Source: Corythucha ciliata (lineage: Eukaryota > Arthropoda > Insecta > Hemiptera > Tingidae). From it: a stretch of 64,000 nucleotides of DNA. How positions within the stretch are numbered: position 1 is the first letter of the stretch; every line of letters starts with the position of its first letter. Shown here piece by piece: positions 34,438-46,451 of this stretch. Location: the NCBI GenBank assembly GCA_038030265.1, contig CM075941.1, forward strand, positions 39,370,164 through 39,434,163, in the 5' to 3' direction. Below the pieces are notes generated by a model that saw only the letters and a list, made by a program, of their open reading frames with translations, ran no database searches and was not told the DNA's origin. The position numbers and the translations under genes are program-made.

Positions 34438-35076
34438 TGAAAACGCGTGGTTTCATGACTCGCAACTGTCATGAAAATACGATTTTCATGTCTAGGTATG
34501 AAAATTTTTGCCAAAATTTGTCACCAAGATGCGCTTCGGATGGCTATCTCATTTTGTTTCCTATTCCTGCTGGGGTTTTTCTCGTTGCCACGCAACGCAC
34601 CTCTCCTCACTCCTCCACACCGACCGACGTCATTCCCACTCACTGAGGTAAGGCACTTTAAAGCCCTGTACACACGGAGACAGAAATGTCATAACACAAG
34701 TCATAACATCCCGAAGCAAGATATGGTACGCCATTTCTGTCAAGCCCCTTGTGTTCACACGAGGACATTTATGTCATGACATGGTAACCTGTTTGTAACC
34801 TCTGAGCTCTTGTGAGTGATGCTTTGTTTATCTCTGCCTTCACTACTTCACTCAGTCTCCAAACGCTTGTAATTTTAACCGTTCTTTTGAGGACGACATT
34901 CCCAGCAAGACTATATTTTCCTTTCGTTCGGAATCAAAGTGCGAACCTTCTTTTTTGAACCTTTTCCGCTCCACGTGCTCCAACGTTCAATAGCTTTGGT
35001 GAAATATATTACAAAACGCGTGTTTTCTATAAAGACCGTTTCTCATTCCAATTTATTTGGTGTAATTTCGGTGCTC

Positions 35077-36520
35077 ATGAAGCCAGTGGTGAAAGCGGTA
35101 GCTGCAGTGGCTGCAGCAGTTTCTACTCTTCACACAATAAAGACTGTCCAGAATAAAAGAAAAAGGTGGAGAAATAGACGGTAAGATCAGCTTTTTCATA
35201 AAATTCTTAATTCAATTTCATGGAACAGATCTAACTGTTTTATTCCAACAGCTGGTGGACAAGAGAATGGATACGGAGACGAGAACTCAATTCTCGCGAC
35301 GTTTTCAGCCTCCTAACTCGGGAGCTCCAGTTTGAGGATCAAGAATCCTTTAAGAAGTTCTTGAGGATGAACGAAACCTCATTCCATAAGCTGTTGGACC
35401 TGGTCAAGGACAGTATTCGTCGAGAGAATACGGTGATGAGGGAAAGTATCTCTCCTCAATTGAGGTACTGGTCAAAGCTAACAGTTTCATTTCCTTGCGA
35501 ATGGGCCAAAGAGTACGAACATCTATCCAATTTTTCAGGCTGGCCGTTACTTTACGATTTCTAGCTTCGGGCGACAGCTACAGAAGCTTATCTTTCAGTT
35601 TCCGCATCCCACCGAGCACTTTATCAGGGATTATCCCGGATACGTGCCAAGCACTGTGTAACGCCCTCCTTCCGGAATACTTGAAGGTACGTGTAGGTGC
35701 CACATTTTGCTTTTATACAAAATGTACCACAACATAGTACTTTCAGATGCCCGACACGGAAGTTGAGTGGCTGAAAATATCGGAGGCTTTCAATAAACTT
35801 TGGAACTACCCGAACTGCGTTGGAGCGTTGGACGGCAAACACGTCCAATTTCAACCTCCCAAAAGTATGGGTTCCCATTTTTTTAATTATAAAGGGTTCC
35901 ACAGCATCGTTCTACTGGCCGTGGTTGATGCAAACCTCAAATTCGTGTACGTGGACGTGGGCTGTAATGGCAGGATCAGCGATGGAGGTGTATACAAAAA
36001 TAGCCGCCTCCAAGAGCTCGTCGGAACGAACTCGGTGAACCTGCCCCCAAGCCGTCCTTTACCCGGCGGTCACATCAACGTCCCGTTCCATCTTGTGGCG
36101 GACGACGCGTTCCCTCTGACCTCGAGGACTATGAAACCTTTTAAAGGACGTGCTTTGGAGAGAGCAGAAAAAATTTTCAACTACAGGCTCAGCAGAGCCA
36201 GAAGGACCGTCGAAAATGCTTTCGGCGTCCTATCAAATAGGTTTCGTCTTCTCCAAAAAAAAATTGAACTTAGTGCCGAGAAGACTGAACTGGTGGTGAT
36301 GACAGCGTGTGCTCTGCACAACTTTTTAGCCGTCGAGGATCCTGTTTCCTATTTCGGCGCGTCGGAAAGCCAAGAAAACCTGATGACAGGAGTTGAAGCT
36401 GAACGACAAACAAGACCTAAAGATGATGCCAAAGGAATAAGAGAATGTTTAAAATATTATTTCAATAATGATGGTGCCGTGCCCTGGCAAGATCAAGCTA
36501 TCGAAAGATTTAATTTTTAA
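35077..36520 (+). CDS. Harbinger (HARBI1-like) DDE transposase, 4 exons
   Basis: Exons 35077-35180, 35252-35464, 35539-35686 and 35747-36520 join through GT-AG introns to a 412-residue open frame, the usual HARBI1 size. The N-terminus is basic (NKRKRWRNRR). Exon 2 carries FKKFLRMNETSFHKLLDLV, the typical 'FRMxxxxFxxLL' segment, and exon 3 LAVTLRFLASGDSYRSL, the HTH region. Exon 4 is the DDE_Tnp_4 core with CVGALDGKHV (first Asp, about 35832), VDVGCNGRISDGGVY (second Asp, about 35970) and RARRTVENAFGVL (Glu, about 36214). It cuts and pastes the element, normally with help from the MADF partner. No stop or frame break is seen. The start ATG is chosen because it opens exon 1 in frame after a stop-free run. 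Confidence 0.88.
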
Positions 36521-36659
36521 GTTATAGTTTATTTTATTTAATTATTGTTTAGTTGTTAAATTGTGCTATTCAACAATTATTAAAACTGTTTTTATTACTT
36601 CTAAAACTACCCGCTGTTGTTACTATTCTCTTCTATTACACTTACTTTACTGAATAATG

Positions 36660-38406
36660 CAGGGTGTTTCAGGAGGAATGATCAAGACTTTAACCAGTCG
36701 TAGTACTAACGAGGATGAACCAAGATCACCATATGCGAAGGGTCGCAAACGCTTCGTTTCCGAGTTACAGGTATTTTTGTCATTTTTCGGCCAAACGCGT
36801 TCTTTTCGTCAATAATCATTTCTAGCGTCCTAGCCATTCGTAACAGAACAATACCGATTACATTTTTGAAAAGAACGGACATTTTGGGTTTAGGAAACGC
36901 TGTTGCAACTAACCGAACTAATGTTTTAAATATTTTCTTTAATTTCTTGAAAAAGTGAAAATTTGATTTTTACCGTTTCCTTCAAAGACGAATCTTCCGA
37001 AGACTTCGGTGGTAAAGGTACAATTAAATTATTGGAAAAAGATACCAGTGTTGGTAAGATATCCTGTTCTCACTTACCGCCGATCTCCCTGCACCCTTCA
37101 CGAATACCGTAGACAATGGTCCACGTTTCGTAAAAACACGGTTTTTGTGCATTCTCGTGACGTTTTTGTGGGAAACGTCAGTGGTAACATGAAATGTGAA
37201 CACGCCAAAAGTAAACTTAGAAGACGGGGAAGTTTTTATGATATACCGAAAATCTGTTGAGAAAGCTGTTTGGGTACAGCGACTTTTCGTAAAACGGACA
37301 AATTTTAGAGGACACTTAAATTTATGGAAAAAATGCCAGATTTCTGGCTGTTGACGATTATTTCCAGCAATAAACTGGCCTCTATCCTAAAGGAAATGTT
37401 CCGTAGTTTCTGAAAATGGCATCACTTTTTTGGATTTGGTGCGATGTAAGCCGAGAAATTGTGGATTTTTTGAATCAAGCATTGGTTACTTTTTTAAACA
37501 CAAAAAAAAATCGTAACTCCGGAACGGATCGTCGTAGGACACTTCCGAAGGTACCATTTTACTCCACTTTTAACGTATTTTTACCCAAAAATTTTTGTCA
37601 CACTTATACGGATCCACCCTATATATTATATATATCCCTTTTTTGTTAGCACGATCACGGTCGCAATTTTGGACTTAGGTCAATCAAATTCGGCCTAAAA
37701 ATCAATATCGTGAATATCTCGGACGAGTTCGTGATCCAGATGAATCGGTCCACGCGAACGGTGTGATGTCATTCATAATTGATTGATATCGTTCTAACTT
37801 ATGAGGTTTGAGTCGATTGTCGCATGAATGAAGTGCACTTTTCCCGACAGACTGCTGTCGGAACAAAACTTTTTTTTTTTTTTTTGTGGTTGGTGCAATA
37901 TGGCTTAATTTGATGATTTGATCAGGAATTTCTGAACGTTCGCTGTTGAATCTCAGTCAAAAATGCGTCGATTTTAAAATTTAAAAAGCAATTTTGTAGC
38001 TAACAACACTAGCATGTTTTTCCAATAATTTAACCGTACCTTTACCACCGAAGACTTCGGAAGATTCGTCTTTGAAGGAAACGGTAAAAATCAAGTTTTC
38101 ACTTTTTCGCTTTTTGAAGAAATAAAAGAAAATACTTAAACATTAGTTCAGTTAGTTGCAACCGCGTTTCTTAAACCCAAAATGTCCGCTCTTTTCAAAA
38201 ATGTAATCGGTATTGTTCTGTTACGAATGGCTAGGACGCTAGAAATGATTATTGACGAAAAGAACGCGTTTGGCCGAAAAATGACAAAAATACCTGAAAC
38301 TCGGAAATTAAGCGTTTGCGACCCTATGTTCATCTGGTGATTTTGGTTCGTCCTCGTTAGTACTACGACTGGTTAAAGTCCTGATCATTCCTCCTGAAAC
38401 ACCCTG
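36660..38406. mobile_element. Nested foldback element with 360-bp inverted arms
   Basis: CAGGGTGTTTCAGGAGGAAT at 36660 is mirrored at 38406. The arms run 36660-37018 and 38034-38406 with high identity, including an inner GAAGACTTCGGTGGTAAAGG block. The 1-kb centre has no recognisable transposase. A TA-like duplication is possible (TG on the left, TA on the right) but not exact. It lies between the two Harbinger genes, so it inserted after that element formed or was carried by it. Confidence 0.8.
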
Positions 38407-38434
38407 TATATTATACTTTTGGTGGACTTCACCA

Positions 38435-38485
38435 TAAATGCATCGATGCACCGAAAATGCATTGATGCATCGAAAATGCATTGAA
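38435..38485. repeat. Short tandem of TGCATCGA/TGCATTGA
   Basis: Alternating self-complementary words (ATGCATCGATGCA, ATGCATTGATGCATCG) over about 50 bp. Confidence 0.7.
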
Positions 38486-39123
38486 TTTTATGTAAACTAG
38501 GCTCGGCTTAAGCCAAGGTGGTGAAATCCACCATTACTAAATTATTGCCTATAAAGCGCTTAATGGCCCGTAACCCCTTCCCCCCCCCATTTTCTAGGAC
38601 ATTTTCTGCGGAAAACGCCCGTAGTATTCTATTGCGCGTTTTCGATTAAAATCGCGCGCCCTTTACAAACGCTGAAGCCGCTCTAAACGCTATCGCGTAG
38701 GGCCTCAGTTTCGCTGGCTATTATTACCTTCAAAAGTGGAATATGTTGGGGTGTGAAATAAATGGCGTTGCCTTTCTACACATTCATCTCAAATTTGGAA
38801 TAGTAGTTTCAACAGCTTCTTTCCGGTCGTGTTTTTTGCTGTTATTCGAGCGCCGATATTGCCCCTCTACTCCAATCCACATGGAATTAAAGTACAACAA
38901 AATAAAAGCACCACACACCTATTATAGTGCATTTCAGTTTTGTTCGGAATGCGCGGAGAGTCCACTCGGCTTGGGAAACACTATTCTGGGTAGTGAAAAC
39001 AAGTCCGAGATCCAAAGAAAACGCGCGAATCTTTGCATTTTGCAGTGACAGTAAATGGGTTAAGCGACGGAGTATTACTCAAAAATTATTTATAAATGCA
39101 TTATTTTAAACAGTCATTTGATT

Positions 39124-40717
39124 TTAATCTTCCTCTTCGCTTAATTCAGCCTCCATTACAATTTTTAAGATTTCATGTCGGGCCTTTAAGGCCTTTTTCT
39201 TATTTTTTATCGCCTTCAGCGACGAAGCAACGTAAATTCCAAAAGCCTTCCACGGGCAGGAGTCGTCTTCTAAGCATGAGGAGGCCGAACTCAAAATAGC
39301 TTCAGCCCGGCCAAGGAGGTCTGAATTACCACTGCTGGATTCGCTCGCAGACCTCTTCTTCCCTCGACGCATCCTTGGCGAAATGAGGGATTGCCCTGCA
39401 GTCGTGTGGGTTTGCGAATTCGGTGAGAGGAAATGTTGGCTAGCAAGGAACGTGTCATTTGGAACCTGTACAAACGAATACATACGATATATGAATACAT
39501 GGGCGATGATAATCGAGTTAATACTATGAGGGGTGTACAATAACGAGGTGCTCAGAGAATGAAAGAAATAAAACAAATTTAGGACCAAAATTACAATGTA
39601 ACATTTTTGAATATTCCTTATCGTTTTCTCATATTCAGAATTTGTCTTTTGGCTTGTTGCAACTTTTTCGAAATATACTTTTTAAGGCCCGTTTACACTA
39701 GCAACTTTTTTCTCGGCAATGAATATTGCTCCATATTGCCGAGAAACTTTTTTCATTTCGGCAATATTGCCGAGTGTTGCCCGATATTGCCGGCAATAAT
39801 TGCCTCGAGTGGAGCAACATTTCCGGGCGTTGAACCCACTCAGGCATTTTTTTTGTGTTCATGTTGCCAATGAAGTCCGGCCGGCTTGGAAAACTTCGGG
39901 CAACTTTTCAAACCTGAACTTTCAGAGTGCAGAGTTTCAGAGTCAAATGGAATGGAGCACCCAAACAGACACACACAGTGCCACGACAACAACAGTTTTC
40001 ACCAGCGTGGAATTCTCTTGCTAATGGGAAACTCTATTGAATAACATTCAACATGTTTTATCTTACCTCGATTGAAATCGAGTCCAGCGGGATAGACATT
40101 TCTTCCTCCGGCTGCGAATCTCCAGGTGTGAAAATCTAGAATAGAGATGAAATAAAATCACACAATGTGTCGCGTTGTAATTCTCGCCACGAAACTTACG
40201 ATGGAAGTGCTCTGCGACTCACTCGTAGGAGCATTCGTCGTCCTTTTCCTGGTTTGGACGTTGTCCTTCAAAAAGGACAACGCCTCGAAATACCACAGTG
40301 AAGGTGTGTAAATCTACACCGACACAGAATATTACAACTCTAGCATAAGAAAGGTAGGTACGTATTTCAAACTAAAATCTTCCTACCTCGTCAGTTCCGA
40401 CACCACTTCGAGAACTCGCCGCGACTTTGTTCAGTTCGGAGACGAAGGCCGACCTCAACGATTTTATTTTATTCAAAACTTCTTTCTCCGTGACGATTTT
40501 TATCTTTAGAATTAGCATGAATTAGTAGGCGAATTATCAACATTATTTGCAGTTTGTTATTCTTATTACTTACAGAACTCATGCTGTTTACGATCGACTC
40601 CAGGGCCTCCTTCCTGGCATGCTTATTGGAATAATTGTGATGCCGCGTTTGGTAAAGGCACTCATGCAGCTCATACTCTGCGATGAGTGCCATTACAGCC
40701 TCACGACTCCAATCCAT
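39124..40717 (-). CDS. Harbinger MADF-domain partner protein, 5 exons
   Basis: Minus-strand exons 40717-40574, 40503-40387, 40313-40200, 40135-40067 and 39465-39124 all have lengths divisible by three and canonical splice borders, giving about 261 residues. The N-terminus (WSREAVMALIAEYELHECLY, then KHARKEALESIV) and exon 2 (VLNKIKSLRSAFVSELNKV) form a MADF/Myb-like DNA-binding domain. Exon 3 continues with SLWYFEALSFLKD, typical of MADF proteins. The C-terminus is KKxALKARHEILKIVMEAEL, the BESS-like end. Such proteins bind subterminal repeats and bring the transposase to DNA; that role is inferred from Harbinger biology. The last intron (39466-40066) holds a GGCCCGTTTACACTAGC MITE-like piece. 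Confidence 0.82.
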
Positions 40718-40984
40718 ATTTTATTTTTTCTTAATTTCACTCGAAAAAAAAACAAGAGCACTCAACAAGTTGTCTCACTTACTTCACGGATTGAACGTGA
40801 AGGTTGGGTTACAAGGGAAGGTTACAAGACATTTCTGTCTTGAAAGATGTCACCGTTGAATTCTCAAAATTTGTTATGACAGATATGGTACGACATCAAA
40901 TGTTATGACTTTTTCGTGTTCACACGGAGACTTTTCTGTCATGCCACGGATGTCATAACCGAAAAGTCTCCGTGTGTACAGGCT

Positions 40985-41384
40985 TTAAAACACGAGTACT
41001 GCACCACGCAAATCGGCGCCATTCTTGGTCCCTCATATGATTATAATTATCACCTGATCTCATTGACAAGTAGGATATATTTATTTATTTCCACCGCGTT
41101 CCCAGTTTATTTGCTGTTACGATGACAATTTTTTCATTCATGATATTTTGTTTACCCTAAAGCTTGGGTTTCCTAGGAAAGCGGTGCCGTAATATTGCAG
41201 TAGAAAACATCCCCTTTTAAATCATGCCAGTAGTTGCCTTGGGAACGGTCCACTGGCGTAATTCAAAAGGAGATGTTTTCTTCCGCAATATTACGGCACC
41301 GCTCTCCTTGGAAACCCAAGCTTAACGACTAAGGGACCAAACATGGCGCTGAAATCCGTGTTGCAGTACCTGTGTTTTAAAGGT
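40985..41384. mobile_element. MITE with GTACTGCAxCACG ends, interrupted
   Basis: TTTAAAACAC-xx-GTACTGCA, then ATCxGCGCCAT and TTGGTCCCT on the left, recur inverted at 41328-41384. A second MITE (41161-41322) is nested inside, and the Harbinger element inserted at its left edge. Confidence 0.55.
41161..41322. mobile_element. Harbinger-type MITE, 162 bp, nested
   Basis: Inverted ends AGCTTGGGTTTCC followed by GCGGTGCCGTAATATTGC on both sides, with TAA at 41158-41160 and 41323-41325. Confidence 0.8.
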
Positions 41385-42057
41385 TCTCTAACTCTGTGTT
41401 TTAAAGGTTGCTGTTTGTCTAGATGCACTTTTATTCTGTATTTTGACAGATGGGCAAACGTTTTCTTTTTAATCCACCTTTCAGTTTTAAACTCAGTACT
41501 ATAGTTGAACAAAACTCTGATGGAATTTTTAAACAAAATTTCCAGATGTAAACGAACCTAATCATATGTAAAACAAATCTTTATTGATTATTAGGTTCCA
41601 TTGGGAAGTTGTTGAACTATAATTTATTAATTTTTTCCTCTTCTTGCGTAGGATAAAAAATGATGTTTACACTTTGGCAGAAAGGCGCATTCTGGGCCTC
41701 GAAAAATGGTCAGCCTCATGCACGTGGACCTGGCGGCGCACATATCACTAAACACGAAAAAAATGGCGCCATTCGTTCGTTTACTGTTTGTTTACGTTTA
41801 TTTAGCCCAAATTTTCGTTCGTTTAGCCCTGCAACATACAATTTTTTAAAAAACAAAATGTGTGCCACCAACTTCACGCAACGGCACACATGTCCCAAAT
41901 CGTTTGTTTCGCTACATATTCAGACAGAACTTCGTTTGTTTAGCTTATAATTTTGTTTGTTTAGCCCTGCAACAAACAATTTTTCAAAAAACAAAATGTG
42001 TGCTGCCAACTTCACGCATCAGCACACATGACCCCAATCGTTTGTTTCGCTACATAT

Positions 42058-42372
42058 TGTAAGGAAAGGAGACCCCCCCCCCCTACCTTCAACAACCCAA
42101 GGCGGCGAGCCAGACCGCCCCCGACGAAAAGGATGAGAATAAAAAGGAATTAGCCGGGAGCAGGGAGGACGACCCGGGGGGTGGGCCAGGGAAGCGGCGG
42201 AAATAAAAGTGAAAAGACAAGAAGGAGGGAGGACTGTTTTTTGGTGGTTTTGCGAAGTGTTATGTCGTTCGGTGTATTTAAAGTAATAAAAGGATTTGTG
42301 TTCGTCTTGGAACAACAGCAATTCTTTACCGATCCCCTATTCCCGTCCTGGCTACGCCGGAGGGGCGTAACA
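42058..42372 (+). mobile_element. Solo LTR, 315 bp
   Basis: Starts TGTAAGGAAAGG and ends GGGGCGTAACA (TG...CA), flanked by a 4-bp duplication ATAT (42054-42057, 42373-42376). It contains an AATAAAA signal near 42284. There is no internal region, so it is the product of LTR-LTR recombination. It interrupts a tandem unit of the surrounding foldback element. Confidence 0.7.
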
Positions 42373-42626
42373 ATATTCAGAAAGAACTTCGTTTGTTGAC
42401 GTTTGTTTAGCCCAGCAAATCATTTATTTATAAGAAAATACATCATGTGTGCCGAAAACTTCACGCAACGGCACACATGACCCCAATCGTTTGTTTCGCT
42501 ACATATTCGGACAGAACTTCGTTTGTTTACGTTTGTTTAGCCCAGCAAAACATGTATATATAAGAAAATACGCACTTACGCCTTAACGAATGTTCGTCAA
42601 CGTGCTCAGGATCCAGTAAAATATGG

Positions 42627-42998
42627 ATGGAAGGAGGTAGCCACATCATAATAGACGTAGACTACCTGGGATCACCCATTCCTTCCTGCAAAAATTTAAA
42701 GCTCAACGGGCCACACAAGCTGGAAGATATTCCAGAAAAAGTAGAATATGCTGAGAAGACCCTGAGAGGTTGTGGCCTATCGGCCAGGTCATTACATTCT
42801 TTATTCCCGACGAATAAGAAAAGAATCATGGGACATGCACGACGGCCTTTCAAAAAAAGTAATGAGAAACGTCAGAGAAAATTGTACAATTTTACCTCAT
42901 ATTTTATTTTATGTTTCCATAGCGTAAGTAAATTAATAATTCTTAACAGAAACCGGAAAATACAAAAAAATAATTTTTGCATATTAAAACATTCATGA
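42627..42998 (+). CDS. Unrecognised frame in centre of foldback element
   Basis: The first part (IIIDVDYLGSPIPSCKNLKL, then KVEYAEKTLRGCGLSARSLH) looks like ordinary protein and ends near a GTAATGAG donor-like site at about 42860; beyond that it is low-complexity. A similar short motif (ALHSVIS after a Gly/Leu stretch) is encoded near 2470-2540. I do not recognise the family. It may be the remnant of the element's own gene. Confidence 0.25.
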   Translation: MEGGSHIIIDVDYLGSPIPSCKNLKLNGPHKLEDIPEKVEYAEKTLRGCGLSARSLHSLFPTNKKRIMGHARRPFKKSNEKRQRKLYNFTSYFILCFHSVSKLIILNRNRKIQKNNFCILKHS

Positions 42999-43690
42999 GA
43001 AGTTGTGTGGACACCTTCTTGTGATTTGAGGCCTGGAAATCCATCACTCCCTAATGCCGGGCTCCCAGACAAAAAGAATGAATTCGACATATTCTGTTTT
43101 TCGACGCGTACATGTCTTCCGAGTGATTTTCAATTGTTTCCCGTCGTCCCCTAATTCGTGGCTAAATGTGTCAATAAACGAAAAACTTTTCATTCCGTAA
43201 CTTATGATGGCTGGCCCCCGGAGCGAGTTGGGTGCTTGTTGGGGCAGAACATAAGAAAATTAGGCCAGAAAGATAGTGAAACAGAATATACCGCTTTGTT
43301 TTGCACGGCTAAACAAACGAAAATTTGGGCTAAACAAACGAAGTTCTGTCTGAATGTGTGGCGAAACAAACGATTAGGGGCATGTGTGCCGTTGCGTGAA
43401 GTTTGCGGCACACATGGTATTTTCTTATAAATACATGTTTTGCTGGGCTAAACAAACAAATATTTAGGCTAAACAAAGGAAAATTGGGGCTAAACAAACG
43501 TAAACAAACGAAGTTATTTCTGAATAATGTAGCGAAACAAACGATTGGGGTCATGTGTGCCGTTGAGTGAAGTTGGCGGCACACATTTTGTTTTTTCAAA
43601 AATTGTATGCTGCAGGGCAAACCAAACAAAAATTTGGGCTAAACAAACGTTAACAAACGAAGTTCTGTCTTTCAGTGAAATGTTCAGTCA

Positions 43691-44279
43691 TAAAATGATT
43701 TTATATTCAAACCAGATGATTTATTTCACTACTGTACTGGAGCAATAATGACTCGACGCTTTTCATAGGTTGAATCGGCGTCTAGGGAAAACTCGGTAGT
43801 AAATCGTTCCTTCAAATCTTGGTTTCAATGTTTTATTTACCTTTAGTCTGGTATCAATGATTAAATTGGACCTGGCGAATCGAATTCACATTATAAGGTT
43901 TTCGTGGATGGTTCGAGTGGGGGAGTAGCCCCTCTGGATTACTTGTCATTAATGTATCTTTTTATATTATTTACGTGGGTAATCTTTTATAAAACGGATA
44001 ATACACAATACAAACTAATTTTACCTGGTGGGTTTATACATTAATAAGGTACACAACAAAATTTATTAATAAAGAAATAATAAAAGTTGATTTAATACGG
44101 ATTTTCTAATGTAGAGCGCGCTGGAGGAGGTTTTGACACGTCACGAGTTTTTCTACCGTGCGGTTGTGTTTCGGAATTCTTCGACACTTAAATACTTTCA
44201 CTGTATCCCGGTAGATTGCTTACGTTGTATCTGTCGAAGAATAGTTTGGAGCTTGGAGCTATACGGTAGCATCGTTTAA
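43691..44279. other. No gene seen
   Basis: AT-rich sequence without recognisable features. Confidence 0.3.
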
Positions 44280-45330
44280 AATAATAGTTTCTAGGGTGTT
44301 GGCTCATTTTAAAGCTAAATTTCGCGGGCTTCGTTCCATATACAAACGAAATTTGGCGGGTTGGCCATTTCAAAGCACCGATTTTACTCCCTCAATAAGA
44401 CAATTTCGTTTTAACGACTATCTCTAAGAAAACAATTTTGAGGGGCTGAATCTTAGGGAAAAAAAAACAAACAAACAAAAAACAGTCTAACGGTGTTGGG
44501 ACCGTCAAAAATGCAATTCCACGGGCTAGTCTCTTTTCGAGTCCAAATTACACAGATTCGATTTCACGGATTACGCTTATTCAAGAATTAATTTCGCTTT
44601 CGGCTTGCTTGAAAAAAATTCTTTCAAACACTAAATTCAGCTAATCTTTCTCGTCAGATCTCGCGGGGATTGGCCCCCTTAGGGTATGTTTATATAAGTG
44701 GGGACTAAAGAGGAGAGCATAGCAGAGAATCCAGTGGAAATGTTTATGTCGAAGTTGCGTGACCCAAAGGAGAATGGTGTAATTTATAGGCCCACTTTAT
44801 CAGCCTAGAGGGGCTCTTTTCTTTAGTCACCGCTCCTACATAAACATACCCTGAAAATGGCCTTATTTACGGATTTCACACGGCTTCAATTCAAATTTTC
44901 CAGTGTGCGGCGGATTTGGCGAGTCTGGCTATTTTTAAAAACAGGAATTCCCAGGGTTATCCCATTCAATACAACGATCACGGGATTGGCTCGTCAAACA
45001 CTCAATTTTGTGATTGAGGCCCACTCAAAAAACCAGATGGGTCCTGCTGTTTTAAAAATGCAATTCCGTGGACTTGGCTAATTAAAAACCCATATCGTGG
45101 GGCTGGCTCATTGAGAGACCAATTTCGGGGATTTTGCCCACTCGAAAAGCCCATTTCATAAAAAAAATGTGGCGCTGACGGCCATCTCACTACCAATTTT
45201 GAGGAGCTGGTGGATACCTTGAAACACACAATTACGTGGGGTTGACAAATTAAAACCCAATTTTGCGAAAACACCGCACGTAAAAAGACAATTTCGTAGA
45301 TTTTGCTGCATCAACTACAAAATGTTGAGC
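44280..45330. repeat. Degenerate repeat array (CAATTTCGCGGGxTTGGCT theme)
   Basis: Imperfect monomers of about 45 bp like those at 28.9-29.6 kb. A GGGTATGTTTATAT/ATAAACATACCCT inverted pair (about 44680 and 44838) marks a short MITE inside it. Confidence 0.55.
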
Positions 45331-45418
45331 TTTCTAAAAAAGCTTTTTCAAACGTTTTGAAGAACATTTTATATCAAAGCGACGGTGCGAGGCGAGGTAG
45401 TGGAGGTTGAATACTAAT

Positions 45419-46451
45419 TATTCTGAGATAGGGATAATCTCTCCACGTTTAAAGTCTTCTTTATTCCAGTGTGACCATGGTTTCGGTCGAATCTAGACCA
45501 TCTTCGGACACTTTTTTGTTAGGTGCGTAAAATCACCCCGTCACAAGACTTCACTAAAACAATAACGATGGCCTTATGATACTACTAACAACAATCAGAA
45601 CTAAATAATAAAAAACAACAACCAAAAATAAAAATAAAAATAAAAAACCAACAGAACATTACGATAAGACTAAAACAACCAACAGAACATTACGATAAGA
45701 CTAAAAAACCAAGGCACAACATACCTAAAGTGAGTGAGTGAAGATCACAGTCTACTGACTAGAGGGAAACTTTTAACTGACTCTACAGAGAGATGCGGAA
45801 GACATTGAAGGAGAAGGGAGGAGCTGCCTTCCAACCGATCATTTAAACATTGTGAATGCCCAAATTCTTTTGCAATGCATATTGATTCCAGGGCATTAAG
45901 CTCTCTGACCCGATTTTCAAAAGCGAGAGGCTGAGCCACATGCTCCCCCCCCCTCCCGAAAAACCTGCAATGTGCCCACGAAACGCAGAGTCTTCTCGCC
46001 TGAGATGTTCCTTCCAGCGTGTCTTAAACTTCCTAACAGTCCTACCTATGTACGTGGCCTGACAACCTCCACACATGAGTCTGTAAACGCCGCTGCGGTC
46101 GACGATATCGGTACTGTCTTTCCCTTTCGAAAGTGCGGAACTGTGGCTACCACTGCTTTTACACGCAACACGGTATCCATGTCGCGAGAGAGCTCTTTCT
46201 AGTCCGGGAGTCAACGCACCATCATAGGGTAGCGGCACCCAGCGCTTCGTCGTTGTTGGCTGCGCAGCCAATGGAAAAATACTGGACAGCAGCCTCTTCT
46301 TTTTTGCACGGGTGATGAGTCTGTCCACTTCAGTGGTCGAATAGCCGTTCACAACTGCCGTATGGTAAATTGCTTCCATTTCTTTCTTATAGGCATCGGC
46401 TTGCATGGGAACCGAGAGAAGTCTGTGAGCCAAAGCCCGGAAGGCTGCCAT
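45419..46451 (-). pseudogene. Penelope-like element 3' part with GIY-YIG domain
   Basis: Minus strand from 46451: FRALAHRLLSVPMQADAYKK and then EMEAIYHTAVVNGYSTTEVD, the connector that follows the reverse transcriptase in Penelope-like elements. GALTPGLERALSRHGYRVAC and a GIY-YIG endonuclease with GVYRLMCGGCQATYIGRTVR and RWKEHLR come next. The frame breaks near the G-run at 45945-45955 and its end continues to 45757. The 5' part with the RT is missing, as is usual for truncated copies. An inverted second copy begins about 100 bp upstream. The untranslated end holds a hammerhead-like motif. Confidence 0.8.
45468..45512 (-). ncRNA. Hammerhead-ribozyme-like motif (left Penelope copy)
   Basis: Minus strand: helix I AGTGT/ACACT, core CCGAAGA (consensus CUGANGA with U4 changed to C), helix II GGTC/GACC with a 7-nt loop, then GAAAC, and a 3-bp helix III ACC/GGT before the expected GTC cleavage site. 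Penelope-like elements are known to carry such hammerheads with very short helix III. The U4 change probably impairs activity. Confidence 0.6.

Larger units (their letters stand above)
34661..40984 (+). mobile_element. PIF/Harbinger element, apparently complete two-gene copy
   Basis: Inverted ends (left AAGCCCTGTACACACGGAGA, right inverse of AGCCTGTACACACGGAGA) with TTA on both sides (34658-34660, 40985-40987), as expected for PIF/Harbinger. Inside are a plus-strand DDE transposase and a minus-strand MADF protein in tail-to-tail arrangement, both with open spliced frames. Subterminal GTCATAAC/GACATxxC words recur near both ends. A separate 1.75-kb foldback sits between the genes. The right end abuts a different MITE, into whose edge this element inserted. 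Confidence 0.9.
41776..43690. mobile_element. Foldback-type element with tandem-repeat arms
   Basis: Units of roughly 130 bp containing CGTTTGTTTAGCCC, a hairpin and CGTTTGTTTCGCTACATATT run forward in 41776-42590 (at least three units). They run inverted in 43290-43690 (at least two). Each unit has a hairpin ATGTGTGCC...GGCACACAT (41858-41891, 41998-42030, 42445-42478, 43382-43414, 43553-43586). Arms made of tandem repeats around a unique centre are the plan of Foldback elements. The left arm is split by a solo LTR. Confidence 0.55.
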
